A stretch of 64,000 bases of DNA from Tillus elongatus (lineage: Eukaryota; Arthropoda; Insecta; Coleoptera; Cleridae): NCBI GenBank assembly GCA_964006375.1, contig OZ023265.1:148534393-148598392 (forward strand). The letters are read 5' to 3'. This document shows, in pieces, positions 37,523 through 50,601 of the stretch (its first letter is position 1; the number at the start of each line of letters is the position of its first letter). The position numbers and the translations under genes are program-made. Below the pieces are notes generated by a model. The model searched no databases. It saw only the letters and a list, made by a program, of their open reading frames with translations, and was not told the DNA's origin.

Positions 37523-37523
37523 T

Positions 37524-38125
37524 TATTGTGGGAAAGCCGTCAGTTGCAAAATAAAACTCTTTATTAAATGCCGAGCTTTCGGAAAACTTTATTCCATTCT
37601 CAAGGCTATATGGAAAGAAAAAAGTTTACAATTTACATAGGAAAAATATAAAAGTTTAAAATACTTACATATAACGTGAGTGTTACTATAACTAATTATG
37701 AAATAACAAACAAGAAAAAACGCTTTTTGTAAATTTAACTGAAGTCAAAAAGTGCCAAACTGACATATGAAGCTAACTATTGTGTATTTGAATTTGTTTT
37801 TTGTTTTTTGTCTAGGAAATATAAATAAGGGTAGTGGTTTCTAAAATTATTATCTTTCTTTAAGTTTATTTAATTGTCGTTAGAAGTAATTTCAAATTCT
37901 TCTAAACACATTCTTTTATTACTTAAGGTTTAACAGTGTAAAATAGAAACATTACTAAAATTTATACTGTGGCCAATGTCGAGATTATGTTCAGACAAAG
38001 CGGAAGTTCTTTTTTGTAAACGTATGTCACTTTTGTGCTGTGTTAATCTATCTTTAAGGATTCTGCTTGTTTGGCCAATGTATTTTAAACTACAATTACT
38101 ACATGGAATACATTGCCACTTTTGA
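37524..38125 (-). pseudogene. Penelope-like element 3' end with GIY-YIG tail
   Basis: Minus strand from 38125: CIPCSNCSLKYIGQTSRILK (YIG half of GIY-YIG with its Cys pair), then TSALSEHNLDIGHSINFSN, a stop, and a 3' region ending in CCGAAAGCTCGG and a TTTCCCACAAT terminus against (AT)n. Only the last part of the element is present. It closely resembles 44157-44770. Confidence 0.75.
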
Positions 38126-38448
38126 CGTTCCAAATCGCGACTTTGGCGTTTTGAGGAAAACTCCACTTTTTTTTTCTTTAACTGCCCATAACATCTTTTT
38201 ATTTAAAGCTAGAGACCTAAATTTTGGGACAGGGTTCACTCTTTATAATACAAACACGCGTACCAAACTTAGTTGCCTTTACTGTGTTATTTCCGGATAT
38301 ACAATTTTTTTTAGAAAGAAAACGCAAAATTTTCCGGGAAAACCTCGTTCGATTTTCCTGGGTAACGAACTTATCCAATCCACTTGCAAAAGGATGGTAC
38401 TCACCATATCTGGTAAAGATCGGTCCATTATTTTTTGAGTTATCGGTA

Positions 38449-38520
<72 letters not shown>

Positions 38521-38610
38521 ACGGATCTCCTCATTAGTGAATTTTCTTAAAAAAAGTCTGGACGCAGCAAGTAGTTATGGTCGCGAATTTTCACACCAAT
38601 GATCTACGCA
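38126..38610 (-). repeat. A-right, (AT)n, A-left and B end
   Basis: A-right at 38126-38450, (AT)n at 38451-38517, short A-left at 38518-38550, then GTCTGGACGCAGCAAGTA at about 38554. Confidence 0.65.
38451..38517. repeat. (AT)n microsatellite
   Basis: About 67 bp of AT. Confidence 0.95.
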
Positions 38611-38784
38611 TTTTTTTTAGAAATTCTATATTTGCGTCAAGAATAACATTTTTCTCTAATATTTAACACATGTTGTTCAACACACAATTAAATTTGTCTC
38701 GTGCGCTCCAGTGACATCAAAAATTTTGTCATTTAATCTTTTCAACTGTGAGATCTGAATTTTGGTATATAGTGTACCTTTTAT

Positions 38785-39668
38785 GATAGAAACCTGATTT
38801 ACTTGACTGTGTTGATTCTGGTGAATTGATGTATGCTGTTGACCTTAAGCTTTATAGCAAAATAGACTCGATAGACGACTGTATTCATCTCCAGTTGCAA
38901 CTTCAGGCTATGAACGATTGGTGTCGGAGTAACCTTCTTTCCTTGAATATTTCAAAGTGTAATATTTAAACTTTTTCTTTAAAATATAACTTGGTTTTTT
39001 AATTACTCTGTTGATCAGTCTGCTTTTCACAGGTCAGCTTATATCGGAGACCTTGGAATTTTTTTAACTCTAAACTCTCTTTTATCGAGCACATAGATTA
39101 TATTATTTCCTGCGCTCTTAAGCTCTTGGGCTTCATTATTCGTCATACGAATTATTTTAGCAACACCTTAGAGGTGTTATTTTGCTCTAGTTTGTTCTCG
39201 TCTTGAATACGCCTCCGTTGTATGGAGCTGCAGCTACAAGGTCCATATTTCCCGTATTGGTAAGATCCAGAGAAGGTTTCTAAAGTTTGTGTTTTATAAG
39301 GTTCATAGTGTTTATTCTCCCAGAGGTCTCGAAAACAGTTTTTATCTTGAGAGGTTTTATTTCCAGTCCCTTCGCTTGAGGCGAATAATTGCCACAGTAT
39401 GTTTTTTTTATTTAAAATACTACGTGGGTATGTGGATTGTTCTTCTTTACTGTCTTTAAAAAAATTAAAAATTCCCCGCTCCTCTAGTCGCCTTACTCAG
39501 TCACTGGTACACTATAGGCATGCTCGTACAAATATACTGTGCAAATCTCCGCTATTAATTGGCATTTCATATTATAATAGGGTTGATCCTATTGTCGACG
39601 TCAACTTTGACTCGCTGCAGAGATTTGTCAGTAAGTTAACGATATTTTTTTCATCTATTATTTAATAT
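38785..39668 (+). pseudogene. Non-LTR RT 3' part, Jockey-group-like
   Basis: Scattered frames read VYAVDLKLYSKIDS (the YxDD site, here changed to YAVD), LQAMNDWCRSNLLSLNISKC, SFIEHIDYIISCALKLLGFI and LEVLFCSS, ending with an 88-residue tail (39399-39665). Many stops. The tail ends YYNRVDPIVDVNFDSLQRF, a common end of this group. Confidence 0.65.
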
Positions 39669-40765
39669 AATTTTTTTTGTTTAACATTTTTATCACTTAC
39701 TTAAGTTCTGTTTTTTATATATTTTTTATTACTCACTGTTATCTTATTAGCGAATTTTCTTTAAGAAAATTCGCTAACAGCTAGGTCACGATGAAAAGTT
39801 TTTGGAAAAATTTCTTCCGATGTGCGCGATTTTGGGTGCCTAGAACCCAAAACCAAGGTCCGTTAAAAATTTTATATGTATATATGCGAGCGATAACTTA
39901 AAAAAATACTTAACTGATTTGAACGAAGCTTGGCACATGTCTTCATTGTATTAAGACCACGGACGAGTTCGTATATCAGCTATAACGGACATTTTTTCCC
40001 CCAAAAATATACAGAAATATTTTTGAAAACGCTATATTTTTGTAAGTATCAGAGTAACTGGAGTGAGACTTAACATGTGGCTAGAAATTATGTAAATAAA
40101 CCTATGTGGTGAATTGTAAGTATTTTAGTACACAATATATAGAGTTCTTTCCAAATTAAAAATAAAGTCTGGAAAACATGCGTTGAAACGACTTAGAGGT
40201 TAAATTTCAATGGCTGACAGACAGACTAGTGAACTGCCACGCGTAAATAGATTCATACAACATGTTTCAACCATACATCAACGCTAACCAAACTAAATAA
40301 ATAACAGGCATAGAACATACTACCCGAACCGACAATCGTGAAATTCGGCCACAAATATGGAAAATGACAGACGACATGAAATTAAAAATTTGCCAAGTGA
40401 TTGTTATTTAACAAGGGGGTCTAATCAATTTTTATAATACACTATATTTGTAGCTTAATTAACGGCCTCAAATACAGTTTTACCACAACATAGATATATT
40501 ATGCTGTGGTTTTAGATTAAAAGTGTAGCATAATATCTATATTAGAAATCAGGTCAAGTCTCTATAAAAATGATTATAAAATAGTTTTTTTTATCTTTAA
40601 AGTTAAATATAAGACGTCATATTAGACCGAAACAGTCGTGGGATGTCTTTCAATGGTAATTCTACTAATTCTGTAATTTATTGTTACGTATACTTTGAAT
40701 ATAATATCCCCGGCATGAAGCCGACTTGGAGTGTCATGTAAACAAAACGTTCGTTAACGTGTGAT
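39669..40765. other. Degraded module A trace, then nothing recognised
   Basis: 39750-39960 shows the A-left hairpin (TAGCGAATTTTC...GAAAATTCGCTA) and an A-right-like start. 39960-40765 has no feature I recognise. Confidence 0.45.
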
Positions 40766-40830
40766 TTGATGGCGCAGAGGTAGCGTGGCTGTCTGCTAAG
40801 CACAAAGTTACGCGATCGATTCCAGCTCGA
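40760..40830 (+). ncRNA. tRNA-like sequence
   Basis: TGGCGCAGAGG at 40770-40780 matches the A-box consensus and GATCGATTCC at 40814-40823 the B box, with TCTGCTAA as a possible anticodon loop (GCT). The acceptor stem is not convincing, so a tRNA-derived SINE head or pseudogene is more likely than a gene. Confidence 0.45.
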
Positions 40831-40979
40831 TGAATGTATGATTCCTTTTGTTTATTTTAATATTTGGAGAAACAATAGTGCACAGATTTCATACGTTTCG
40901 AACAAGATCTCATTTTTGTTTGAAACGCCTGAATAACTTTGTCACCTTTGAATCCAAAATTATAATTTTCAGTGGACAT

Positions 40980-41051
40980 TTTAGCGAAGTTTTATGAAAA
41001 AAATTCGCTAATAGAGAGGTATCGATGGTGTGATGATGAGCGCCAATTTGG

Positions 41052-41146
<95 letters not shown>

Positions 41147-41250
41147 GTGTGTGTACGTATCCAACCGACAACCCAAAAAGTTATTAACTGATTTTGATGA
41201 AGCTCGGCAAGAATCTTTCTTTTATTAATAGCTTGGAGGAGTTCGTTAGC
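40980..41250 (+). repeat. Divergent module A with (AT)n
   Basis: Hairpin TTAGCGAAGTTTT...AATTCGCTAA at 40980, (AT)n at 41055-41143, then an A-right-like GACAACCCAAAAAGTTATTA. Confidence 0.6.
41055..41143. repeat. (AT)n microsatellite
   Basis: About 89 bp of AT. Confidence 0.95.
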
Positions 41251-41397
41251 CAGCCCTACCAAACAAATAAAGTATATTTAGAACGTGGCCGAATATAACA
41301 CTAGACATATTTGGGATAATAATCACCACGATAATGCGGAGAATCTAAAATTAATAAAAAATGTTAGGCAACCAGGACAGCTAAATGCCTTCGAAAG

Positions 41398-41510
<113 letters not shown>

Positions 41511-41766
41511 AATTATAAGAAGTGTATGAATCCCACTCCGCCGCCTATGGGGAGTATCCTGATAGATTACTTTACAAAATAAATACCGGCATAAGCAGGT
41601 CCAATAGATAATAAAAGAATACAGATATTTCCGCCAAACGAAATATGGTAATTTTTAATTTTTGGTGTCATTGAACCCCCCCCCCCCTAAATCGTTAGTG
41701 ACCGACTACCTGCAGAAGAATATGAATAGAGTTGTGGATATAAGATATTTAGAAATGTTCATCCTC

Positions 41767-41793
41767 TGATGACACTAACTTGGTTGGTGAAAC
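41767..41793 (+). ncRNA. Hammerhead-ribozyme-like core
   Basis: CTGATGA, a 7-bp stem (CACTAAC/GTTGGTG, one G-T pair) with TTG loop, then AAAC completing GAAAC. Downstream sequence (GTGGTGATTTAGGTTCTCC) matches that after the core at 32243, so this is a solo Penelope terminal fragment. Confidence 0.55.
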
Positions 41794-41915
41794 GATTGTC
41801 AGGTTTCTTAAAATGTGCTGTGGTGATTTAGGTTCTCCAAATGTGCTTATCAGTACCTATCACAGGTTCCAATCGTCACTTAATAAAGACCTATTGACAT
41901 TTCAATAAATTATCA

Positions 41916-41965
41916 TGATAGTTCGCTACCATAAGACACTTGCTGCGTCTTGACTTTTTATGAAA
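41916..41965. repeat. Module B right end
   Basis: TTCGCTACCATAAGACACTT then GCTGCGTCTTGAC; a terminal fragment only. Confidence 0.5.
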
Positions 41966-42394
41966 ATAATTTCAATGAAAACTCGCCGACATAATACAGG
42001 TACTAGTTAGGTCAGACCTTTTTGTGTTATAAAACAGCCTGACTATTAATAATCAATAGCCGATGAACTGATGATGAATGAGCTGAGAGATACGTTTATA
42101 GTTTAGCCCCAAAGGGGGCGTGCACATTTGTAAAATAAGGGTGCCGCTCGAAGCTAGACTGTCGAAAACCAAGGTGTCAAAGCTCTCGAAGTGATAGTGG
42201 CTTCGTGTTCTGAATAGAGACATTCCATGTTTAATATTTGACTTTAAAAAAATTAATGCCAACAGGTCTCGGTTTCATATTAAAAATAATTTTTTCCAAC
42301 TTACCTGTTAACGCATGATACGGCCAAAGAAGAACATTATCAATTAATACTGTGTCAATACTCGATTATCTTAACTGATCTTATCTTACATACC

Positions 42395-42717
42395 CAGTGA
42401 CGGATTTGCCCCAAGGCCCAGTAGGCCCGGGCCTAGGGCGGCCAGATATTAGGGGCGGCCAATAGTGACAAAAAACACATTATGGCGTATGGCGGTCGCA
42501 CTGCACGGTGCAGTCTGCACCGCATCGTATAACAATAATCTTCCTAAATCACTTTCGCACATTTTATGTATAAAATATAGATATGATACATATGTATATA
42601 ATGTTGGCAATAAAGTAAATTCATTATGTAGTCTATATGATTGGTGCTGAGAAAGGGGCGGCTAGTACTTACTACATGGCCTGGGGCCTAGGGCGGCCAA
42701 GACTGCAAATCCGCCAC
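42395..42717. mobile_element. hAT-like MITE
   Basis: Ends CAGTGACGGATTTGC and (rc) GCAAATCCGCCAC, with subterminal GGGCCTAGGGCGGCC repeated near both ends. Flanked by TACATACC (42387-42394) and CACATACC (42721-42728), a plausible 8-bp target duplication. About 320 bp, non-coding. Confidence 0.75.
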
Positions 42718-42729
42718 AAACACATACCC

Positions 42730-43825
42730 CTACACTTTTATCACTTGCGCAACCTTGCACTTCAAAAGAAGTCTACGAGTTTGAAGTACCACCTCCCGTA
42801 TTGAATTGAGTTCCTTAAAAAGAGCAGCTTTTTACGTGTATAATGCAACATAAAATGCCCAGGTATTATAATAATCATTTGAATTGTGCTTAATGTACCG
42901 TTGTAATTATTGCATAGAAGAAGATCGAAAACGCATTATCTCATCAGATAGAAAGGGAAAGTACAGCATCTGTTTGTACGGAGCAAGGGTCTGCGAGATT
43001 CTGTACCCTGATAAGAGTATTCTGAAAACCATATAGAAGTATATGGTCTATTTATAAGCATTGTCAATGTTCAACGCTGTTCATTTTAATGTGTTTGTTT
43101 TTCTGACATGGGTGCAAGCGAGATGAGATCTAGATGGTTATCGGTGTGGAGAGAGATGGAGGATACCTCTTAAAAGTATCAGGTTACCTCTGGCAGACAG
43201 CTGTTTTAGTGGAGGGAATCAAGGATTGATGGCTTCTATAGCAGAACTTAGTATAGAGCTTTGACATAATAATCTTTTACATGTATGTAACTGCGTGTGG
43301 AAAAGCTGTATTAGTAGATAAGGTTTTTTAATCGACGATTACAATTTAATGCTAAGCGTTTATTTTTTATCTCAATTTTATTATGTAATTGCAAAAGAAG
43401 ATGATAAAAAATATATCAGGTTCCATCTGAATATTGGCAAAATTAGATATGTATTTGCTTTCAGGTGACTTCTAAATGTACGAAATACCTATCTCAGTCT
43501 AAGTATTTTAAAATTATCAACATTATAGTGGTTCAAAATAAAATATAATATGGTAAGGTAAAATTATATTATTATTAAAAATTGTCCATATTGGAAAAGG
43601 GATCACAGCGATTAGAGAGGCCAAACTAATTGCGAGCCCCGGCATACGATCAATTACGTGAACTTTAGATGTGTTAAAATTCAGAGTTTGTCATACATTT
43701 TAGATTCAGTTTATTTCCAATTTGTACTTAGTAGATTATACAAGCTAAAGCTCTCTTGCTTCGTACTTTGCAGAAATAATCCCATCAAATAAATTAACAA
43801 ATAATAAACTAATAATAATAATAAT
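42730..43825. other. No recognisable feature
   Basis: AT-rich, no coding domain, no repeat recognised. Confidence 0.4.
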
Positions 43826-43829
43826 AAAA

Positions 43830-44077
43830 GTCTGGACGCAGCAAGTGCGTTAAGGAAGTGAATTTTCATAGAAATGCAGGCTACATACGAAACTTGGTTA
43901 CCATGGCTTTTCTATTTTTGAGATAAAAAAAAATTCCGAAAGAAAACCCAAAATTTTCCCAGAAAACCCGATTTTCCAGACTAACGAACATATCCAAGCC
44001 AATTACAAAAGGAAGGTACATGCCAAATTTTATTAAAATCGGCCCATTATTTGTTAAGTTATCGGTGTGATACATAC

Positions 44078-44089
<12 letters not shown>
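43830..44089 (-). repeat. Module B end and A-right
   Basis: CTGGACGCAGCAAGTGCGTT at 43832, a short A-right ending GTTATCGGTGTGATACATAC, then (AT)n. Confidence 0.7.

Positions 44090-44155
<66 letters not shown>
44090..44155. repeat. (AT)n microsatellite
   Basis: About 66 bp of AT, left of a Penelope fragment. Confidence 0.95.
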
Positions 44156-45612
<1,457 letters not shown>

Positions 45613-45613
45613 A

Positions 45614-45614
<1 letters not shown>

Positions 45615-45675
<61 letters not shown>
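45615..45675. repeat. (AT)n microsatellite
   Basis: About 61 bp of AT. Confidence 0.95.
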
Positions 45676-45681
<6 letters not shown>

Positions 45682-45709
45682 TCAAAAAGATTTCCGCGGT
45701 CTTTAATGT

Positions 45710-45806
45710 GAGACTTGCTTGGTTCTCGGGTTAAACCGCGTCCAGAATTTATGGAAACTCAGTTTCCATAAATTCTGGACGCGGTTTAACCCGAGATCCA
45801 AGCATG

Positions 45807-45810
<4 letters not shown>
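45710..45810. repeat. 101-bp near-perfect palindrome
   Basis: Centre at 45760 (ACT-C-AGT). The arms contain GGGTTAAACCGCGTCCAGAA and its complement; only two mismatches were seen across 50 bp per arm. It sits between two (AT)n tracts and immediately abuts the second. Probably a foldback MITE. Confidence 0.9.

Positions 45811-45887
<77 letters not shown>
45811..45887. repeat. (AT)n microsatellite
   Basis: About 77 bp of AT. Confidence 0.95.
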
Positions 45888-45889
<2 letters not shown>

Positions 45890-46012
45890 TTGAAACTGAC
45901 CACGTATATGGGTTGTAGGGGTCCTAGATCGTGCTCATTTGCAGAATTTTTTCAAAATTCAAAGGTCGGAATCTCCCCATTGCTGAATTTTTTCGAAGAA
46001 AATTCTGGCTTC
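45888..46012 (-). repeat. Module A-left
   Basis: Inverse A-left (GAAACTGACCACGTATATGG to TCGGAATCTCCCCATT). Confidence 0.7.
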
Positions 46013-46019
46013 GTTATAA

Positions 46020-48110
46020 AAAGCTATGGCAGGGAGCAAATGAGGCTAAATCATCTGCTCTATATGGATTATCTTAAGCTAATGGCCTCCACAAATGACC
46101 ACCTGGAACAACTCCTTAAAATCGTGGAAGCGTTTTCCAGAGATATTGGAATGCAGTTTGGGCTTGACACATGTCACATCTTACGTGTAGTCAGAGGGAA
46201 GATACAACCGAGTATATATGAATTGCAGAACGGCAAGCAAATTGCTTCTATGGCTGTAAAAGAGTGTTATAAATACCTGAAAATACATCAAGCGAGGAAA
46301 ATGAACCACTCGGTAATGAAGAACGATCTGACAAATGAGTTTACGAAACGAGTAAAGCAGGTGGTGCGATCACATCTTAACAGCAAGAACCTGACTAAAG
46401 CTCTAAATACATATGCATGTTCTGCACTTAGCTACTGATTTGGGATTGTGAACTGGAGTAAAACGGACATCGAAAATCTACAATGAAAGGTATGAACACT
46501 CCTAACAAAATCCGAAGAGCATCACCCCCATAGTGCTATCAAGCGACTAACCCTACTTAGACACCAGTGCGGAAGAGGAGTGTTGGATATTGGTAAACAG
46601 TTGCACCAGCAGATAGTGAACCTGCGTACATATTTACATCAGCGGGCGCTTACTTCTGAACTCCACTGTGCCATATGCGAGGCAGATGATTCAACACCGC
46701 TACAATTAAAAGAAAGTGAAATACAAAGTCACCATCGGACTGATCAGGACAAGCTGCAATCTTAGATGCAACAGCCTCTCCATCATGGGCGACATCTGAA
46801 TGTGACCGCCTAGGTCGACAAACTGGCGTCGAACTACTGGTTGTTGTCCGGACAGATGTTGCCAGAGACAGGGGGCTTTTGCTGCCCATACTCATTCAGG
46901 TCGTCCCAAAAAGAAACTACCTTAAGTATATAGTTGGAGATAATTCGGTCCAAGATGACAAATGTAGATTTGGGTGTCCCTCATCAGAGACTATCCAGCA
47001 CGTCACAGGAGGGTGTCAAGGTTTTGACGCAACAGAGTATAAAGAGAGGCACGACGCAGTTGCTAAAATACTTCATCAAAAAATGGCTCTGAAACTGGGA
47101 CTTCTAAATCTTAGTAAGGTGCCCTACTATAGATACACTCCTGCGCCTGTTCTAGAGAACTCAGGATACAGGTTGTACTGGGATCAGACCGTGCTCACAG
47201 ATCAACGAGTTGCCCACAACAGGCCAGATATAATAATAGCGGATAAGTCCTGGAACCAAGTGACGCTGATTGATGTGACCATTCCTAATACTAATAATCT
47301 AGAGGTGAAGTACAACGAGAAGATCATTAAGTACAGAGTAGTGATGGGCAAAACGGTTATTTTCTATTAACAGTTGGACCTGTTAGCGTTATTTAAACAT
47401 AACCGTTGAAAATAACAGAGTCAGTTATTTATCTGTTATTTTGAACTGGATAGTCGATCTATAGTATCCTACGTTCCCAAAGCTGTGAGCGAGAGCGAGC
47501 ACACTAATATAAATAACCTGTTAAGTGATAAGTAATATGTTATGAAGTAAAGTCCGCTCTATACTGCATAGCATACCCATACATATTTAACATTCCCAGT
47601 CTCATGTCCATTCATCAAGTTAAATTTATCGATTGCCGATGAAAACCGATGTTTATTCATCGAAGCTAGTTGCAGTGGAAAAGAAACAGATACGAGTCCA
47701 AATTCTAGTTTAGTGTAAAACTTTATTTTGTACCTGTTACTTTTATATATCCATAACAGGTGGTTACCGTTGCGACTCGGCAACCGTTAAAAAATAACAT
47801 AATTATAAATAACGACCCATCACTAGTACAGAGGCCTCGAGATACAAGGAGAGAGACAGTGGAGGGCAGATAGTGTCCGAGTGATTCCAATATTCATGTC
47901 GTCAACTGGTGTGGTTCCTAAGAATCTTCGAGAGAACATTAAGAGATTGGGCCTTGGAGAGCATCTTTTTAGGTTATGCAGAAGGCGATAATACTTGTAA
48001 CTACGCAAGCCGTGCGGAGATTTCTGGGAAATGAGGATGTGTCGAGTTGCCGTTCAGGGCCCGATAACTTGAAAAGGGCTCCATCAAAGCTCAGTCCCTT
48101 TGGTATCTGA
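46020..48110 (+). pseudogene. R4/Dong-like non-LTR retrotransposon, RT end to C-terminus
   Basis: It begins in the RT palm with NHLLYMDYLKLM; the usual YMDD is changed to YMDY at 46061-46072. Then ECYKYLKIHQARKMN, ALNTYACSALSY, a stop, and IVNWSKTDIE. Further on come the zinc knuckle CRFGCPSSETIQHVTGGC and the restriction-like endonuclease region (AHNRPDIIIADK, LIDVTIPNTNN) in the frame 46879-47370. A hAT-type MITE splits the frame at 47339; after it the protein continues (RQWRADSVRVIPIFMSSTGV, NIKRLGLGEHLFRLC) to about 48110 with one more frameshift. 5' truncated. Confidence 0.75.
47339..47825. mobile_element. hAT-type MITE with perfect 8-bp target duplication
   Basis: Ends TAGTGATGGGC and (rc) CCCATCACTA. 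GTACAGAG flanks it exactly (47331-47338 and 47826-47833). About 487 bp, no transposase. Inserted in the R4/Dong-like coding region; removing it and one duplicate keeps the frame. Confidence 0.9.
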
Positions 48111-48256
48111 GATAGCTGGGATGAGTTAATGTTCCCCTTTGAGGGAGTTTGAAAGCTTTTCAGGCTAAAGTCAATAATAATATTATAAACGTCCTTCAAC
48201 ATCTCATGAGTACTTGGAGAACAAACATATGGCTGAGCAATAAAAATTGAGGAAAA

Positions 48257-49385
48257 GTGCATATCAGGAAGAGCATTTTTCAGGGGGACTCTCTATCGCC
48301 GATGTGGTTCTGCTTAGCACTGAACCGCATGTCGATTGGCCTAAACAAAACTGGAGCCGGGTATAAACTCAATATGAAAAACCGAAGAATAATATCCGAC
48401 TTACTATACATGGATGATCTGAAATTATACTCTGAGACACTAGATAAGCTTCACTTACTGATTATCACTGTTAAAATATTTTGCAATGATATAAAAATGT
48501 CGTTTGTACTTGAAAACTGTGCTATAATCAAAGTCAAGAGAGGGCCACTCGAAAGTCACCAACAGCCCTTCTGCAATGTTGAACAACGACCACCTGAAGA
48601 GACATACCGCTACCTAGTGAATCCTCAAAGCCAGATCGATCATAGCCGGCTAAAGCGAGAGTTCCAGGAGAAAAATAGGAAGCGAGTCACGAAGCTTATA
48701 AATACTAAGCTTCCCGGAGGTAGCATCTGTGCTGCTATCAACTCATGGGCGGTACCAGTATTGACATACTCTTTTAGAGTTGTCAAATGGTCTAACACCG
48801 ACTTGAATGAACTGGACAGACTCACGAGAAGGCTTTTTACGATATTTCGGTACCTTCACATCAACTCATTTATTAGAAGACTTTACACACCTCGGAAAGG
48901 AGGCGGCAGGGTATTAATTCATATAAAGAACCTCTGTTTTAAGCAAAAAAGAAACATTCGACAACGTTTTCTTGCACCGCAGGATGAACTAATTAAATTA
49001 GTGGTGTGCGAGGATAAGGATTATACTTAGGCTGGGTCAGCGCAACTATGAGTTGGACATCCCAACTGACCAGGACAGCATAGTCCAATAGAGTGATCAG
49101 GCTATGCATGGAAGGTACCATAGATACCTGCAGGCAAATAATGTTGATAAAACTGCTTCGCTTATGTGGTTGGTTGGGAGGTAACTCTACCTGGAGACGG
49201 AGGGTTTTATGATGGCCATTCAGGATAGGGCTGTAAAACTAAAAACGAGGAGAAGCATTGCCTAAAACTAGAAGTAGTGGATAAATGTCGAAAATATGCG
49301 GCTATTGGAGAGACCATTAGACACCATTGATGCTTGCCAAGATCATCCGCCAACAAATTGCTGTGACATACAGCCTCCTGAACCC
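48257..49385 (+). pseudogene. R4/Dong-like non-LTR retrotransposon, second fragment
   Basis: A 257-residue open frame: FQGDSLSPMWFCLALNRMS (RT motif), LLYMDDLKLYSE with intact YMDD at 48407-48418, AINSWAVPVLTYSFRVVKWS and the LYTPRKGGGRVLIHIKNLC thumb region. After the stop at 49030 other frames continue with GRYHRYLQANNVDKTASLMW and ETEGFMMAIQDRAVK to about 49385. The endonuclease is lost. Related to but distinct from the copy at 46020. Confidence 0.75.
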
Positions 49386-49397
49386 GTTAACAACATC

Positions 49398-50065
49398 AGC
49401 ACAAAGTGTTAAAAATAGAGACTGTATACAACCAACTAAAAATTTAGTAAATTGTTAGCCCTGGCTCATGTCTACCCTGTTAGTTGGTTGTATAGAGTCT
49501 CAATATTTTTAACACTTTGTGTTATTTGGAGCTGGCGTGACAACATACTACTTAGTTCCGCAACTAGGTGGCGGCACGTTGCTTCGTGTCTTACCACTCA
49601 CTTAGTTTTGGTAGGCTAGCTACCAGAGCCGTATTACTTTATAGGTGTATTTTCGCTACAATTAGTATGCCGTACTGAAGAGCTCTAATTAGAGCGAAAC
49701 CGGTCTACGGTTCTAATTGTGGTGAGCATGCATCTAGCCTTACATACTTTGTCCCTATATTAGGGTAGAAATGAGCCAGGGCTGACAATTTACTAAATTG
49801 TTAGTTGGTTGTATACAGTCACTATTTTTTAACACTTTGTGTTATTTGGAGCTGGCGTGACAACATAGTACTTGGTTCCGCAACTAGGTGGCGGCACGTT
49901 GCTTCATGTCTTACCACTTACTTAGAATTGGCAGGCTGGCTACCATAGCCGTATTACTTTATAGGTGTATTTTCGCTACAATTAGTATGCCGTACTGACG
50001 AGCTCTAATTAGGGCAAAACCGGTCTACGGTTCTAATTGTGGTGAGAATGCATCTAGCCTTACAT
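49398..50065. repeat. 320-bp repeat family with an inverted start
   Basis: AGCTCTAATTAG(A/G)GC marks fall at 49681 and 50001, giving a 320-bp period. The unit includes AACACTTTGTGTTATTTGGA and CCGGTCTACGGTTC. At the left, 49398-49438 is the inverse of 49481-49524, forming a hairpin. Other fragments lie at 13000-13070, 55660-55903 and 57362-57540. Confidence 0.75.
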
Positions 50066-50069
50066 TTCC

Positions 50070-50600
50070 ATCATTTGTTCACAAAAAGACGTTCTTCTAT
50101 TAAAATCGTCTTTCATAACAACTACTGCCATGCAGTCACAATCACACAGCAAGCTCCTAAGGCGGTTTTAAGCAAAGCTAATATTGCCAATTATGTAGAA
50201 TTAGTAAATTTTTCTGTCTTCTTTTTAATCGGTAACGTTTAAAGCGAAACTTAAAATTGTTTTTTGGTTGCTTTCTCGTTATCAATAATGAAACGCGATT
50301 TGTTATTAATTTTTTAGTGTTTTGTAGCGAAGTTCGTCAATCAGATGAATTAATTTTTTTACTATTAATTTTTGCAATAAAATTTAAAAACATAGCATTT
50401 TTTAATAAGCACTACTTCATATTTTAAAATGTAGGGGTTGCACCTGTCGTTCCAATGGGGTGTAATCTTGGTGGTAAAGTTTTCGCGTTGCAGGGTGTCA
50501 TTTTTTAAAACCTAAGATTAACGTATTTCTAGATTTTTTTTTATAAATATACATAATTGGGATACTGAATTCATTCCGTTTGGTTGTCCCACACTGTATA
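50070..50600. other. No recognisable feature
   Basis: AT-rich spacer. Confidence 0.35.
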
Positions 50601-50601
50601 T

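Noticed and set aside
37560..37610. Hammerhead core at the Penelope 3' end (CCGAAAGCTCGG region)
   Set aside because: It lacks a CUGANGA match; only a GAAA is present, so I did not call it.
40760..40830. Functional tRNA-Ser gene
   Set aside because: The acceptor stem is not convincing and no variable arm fits.
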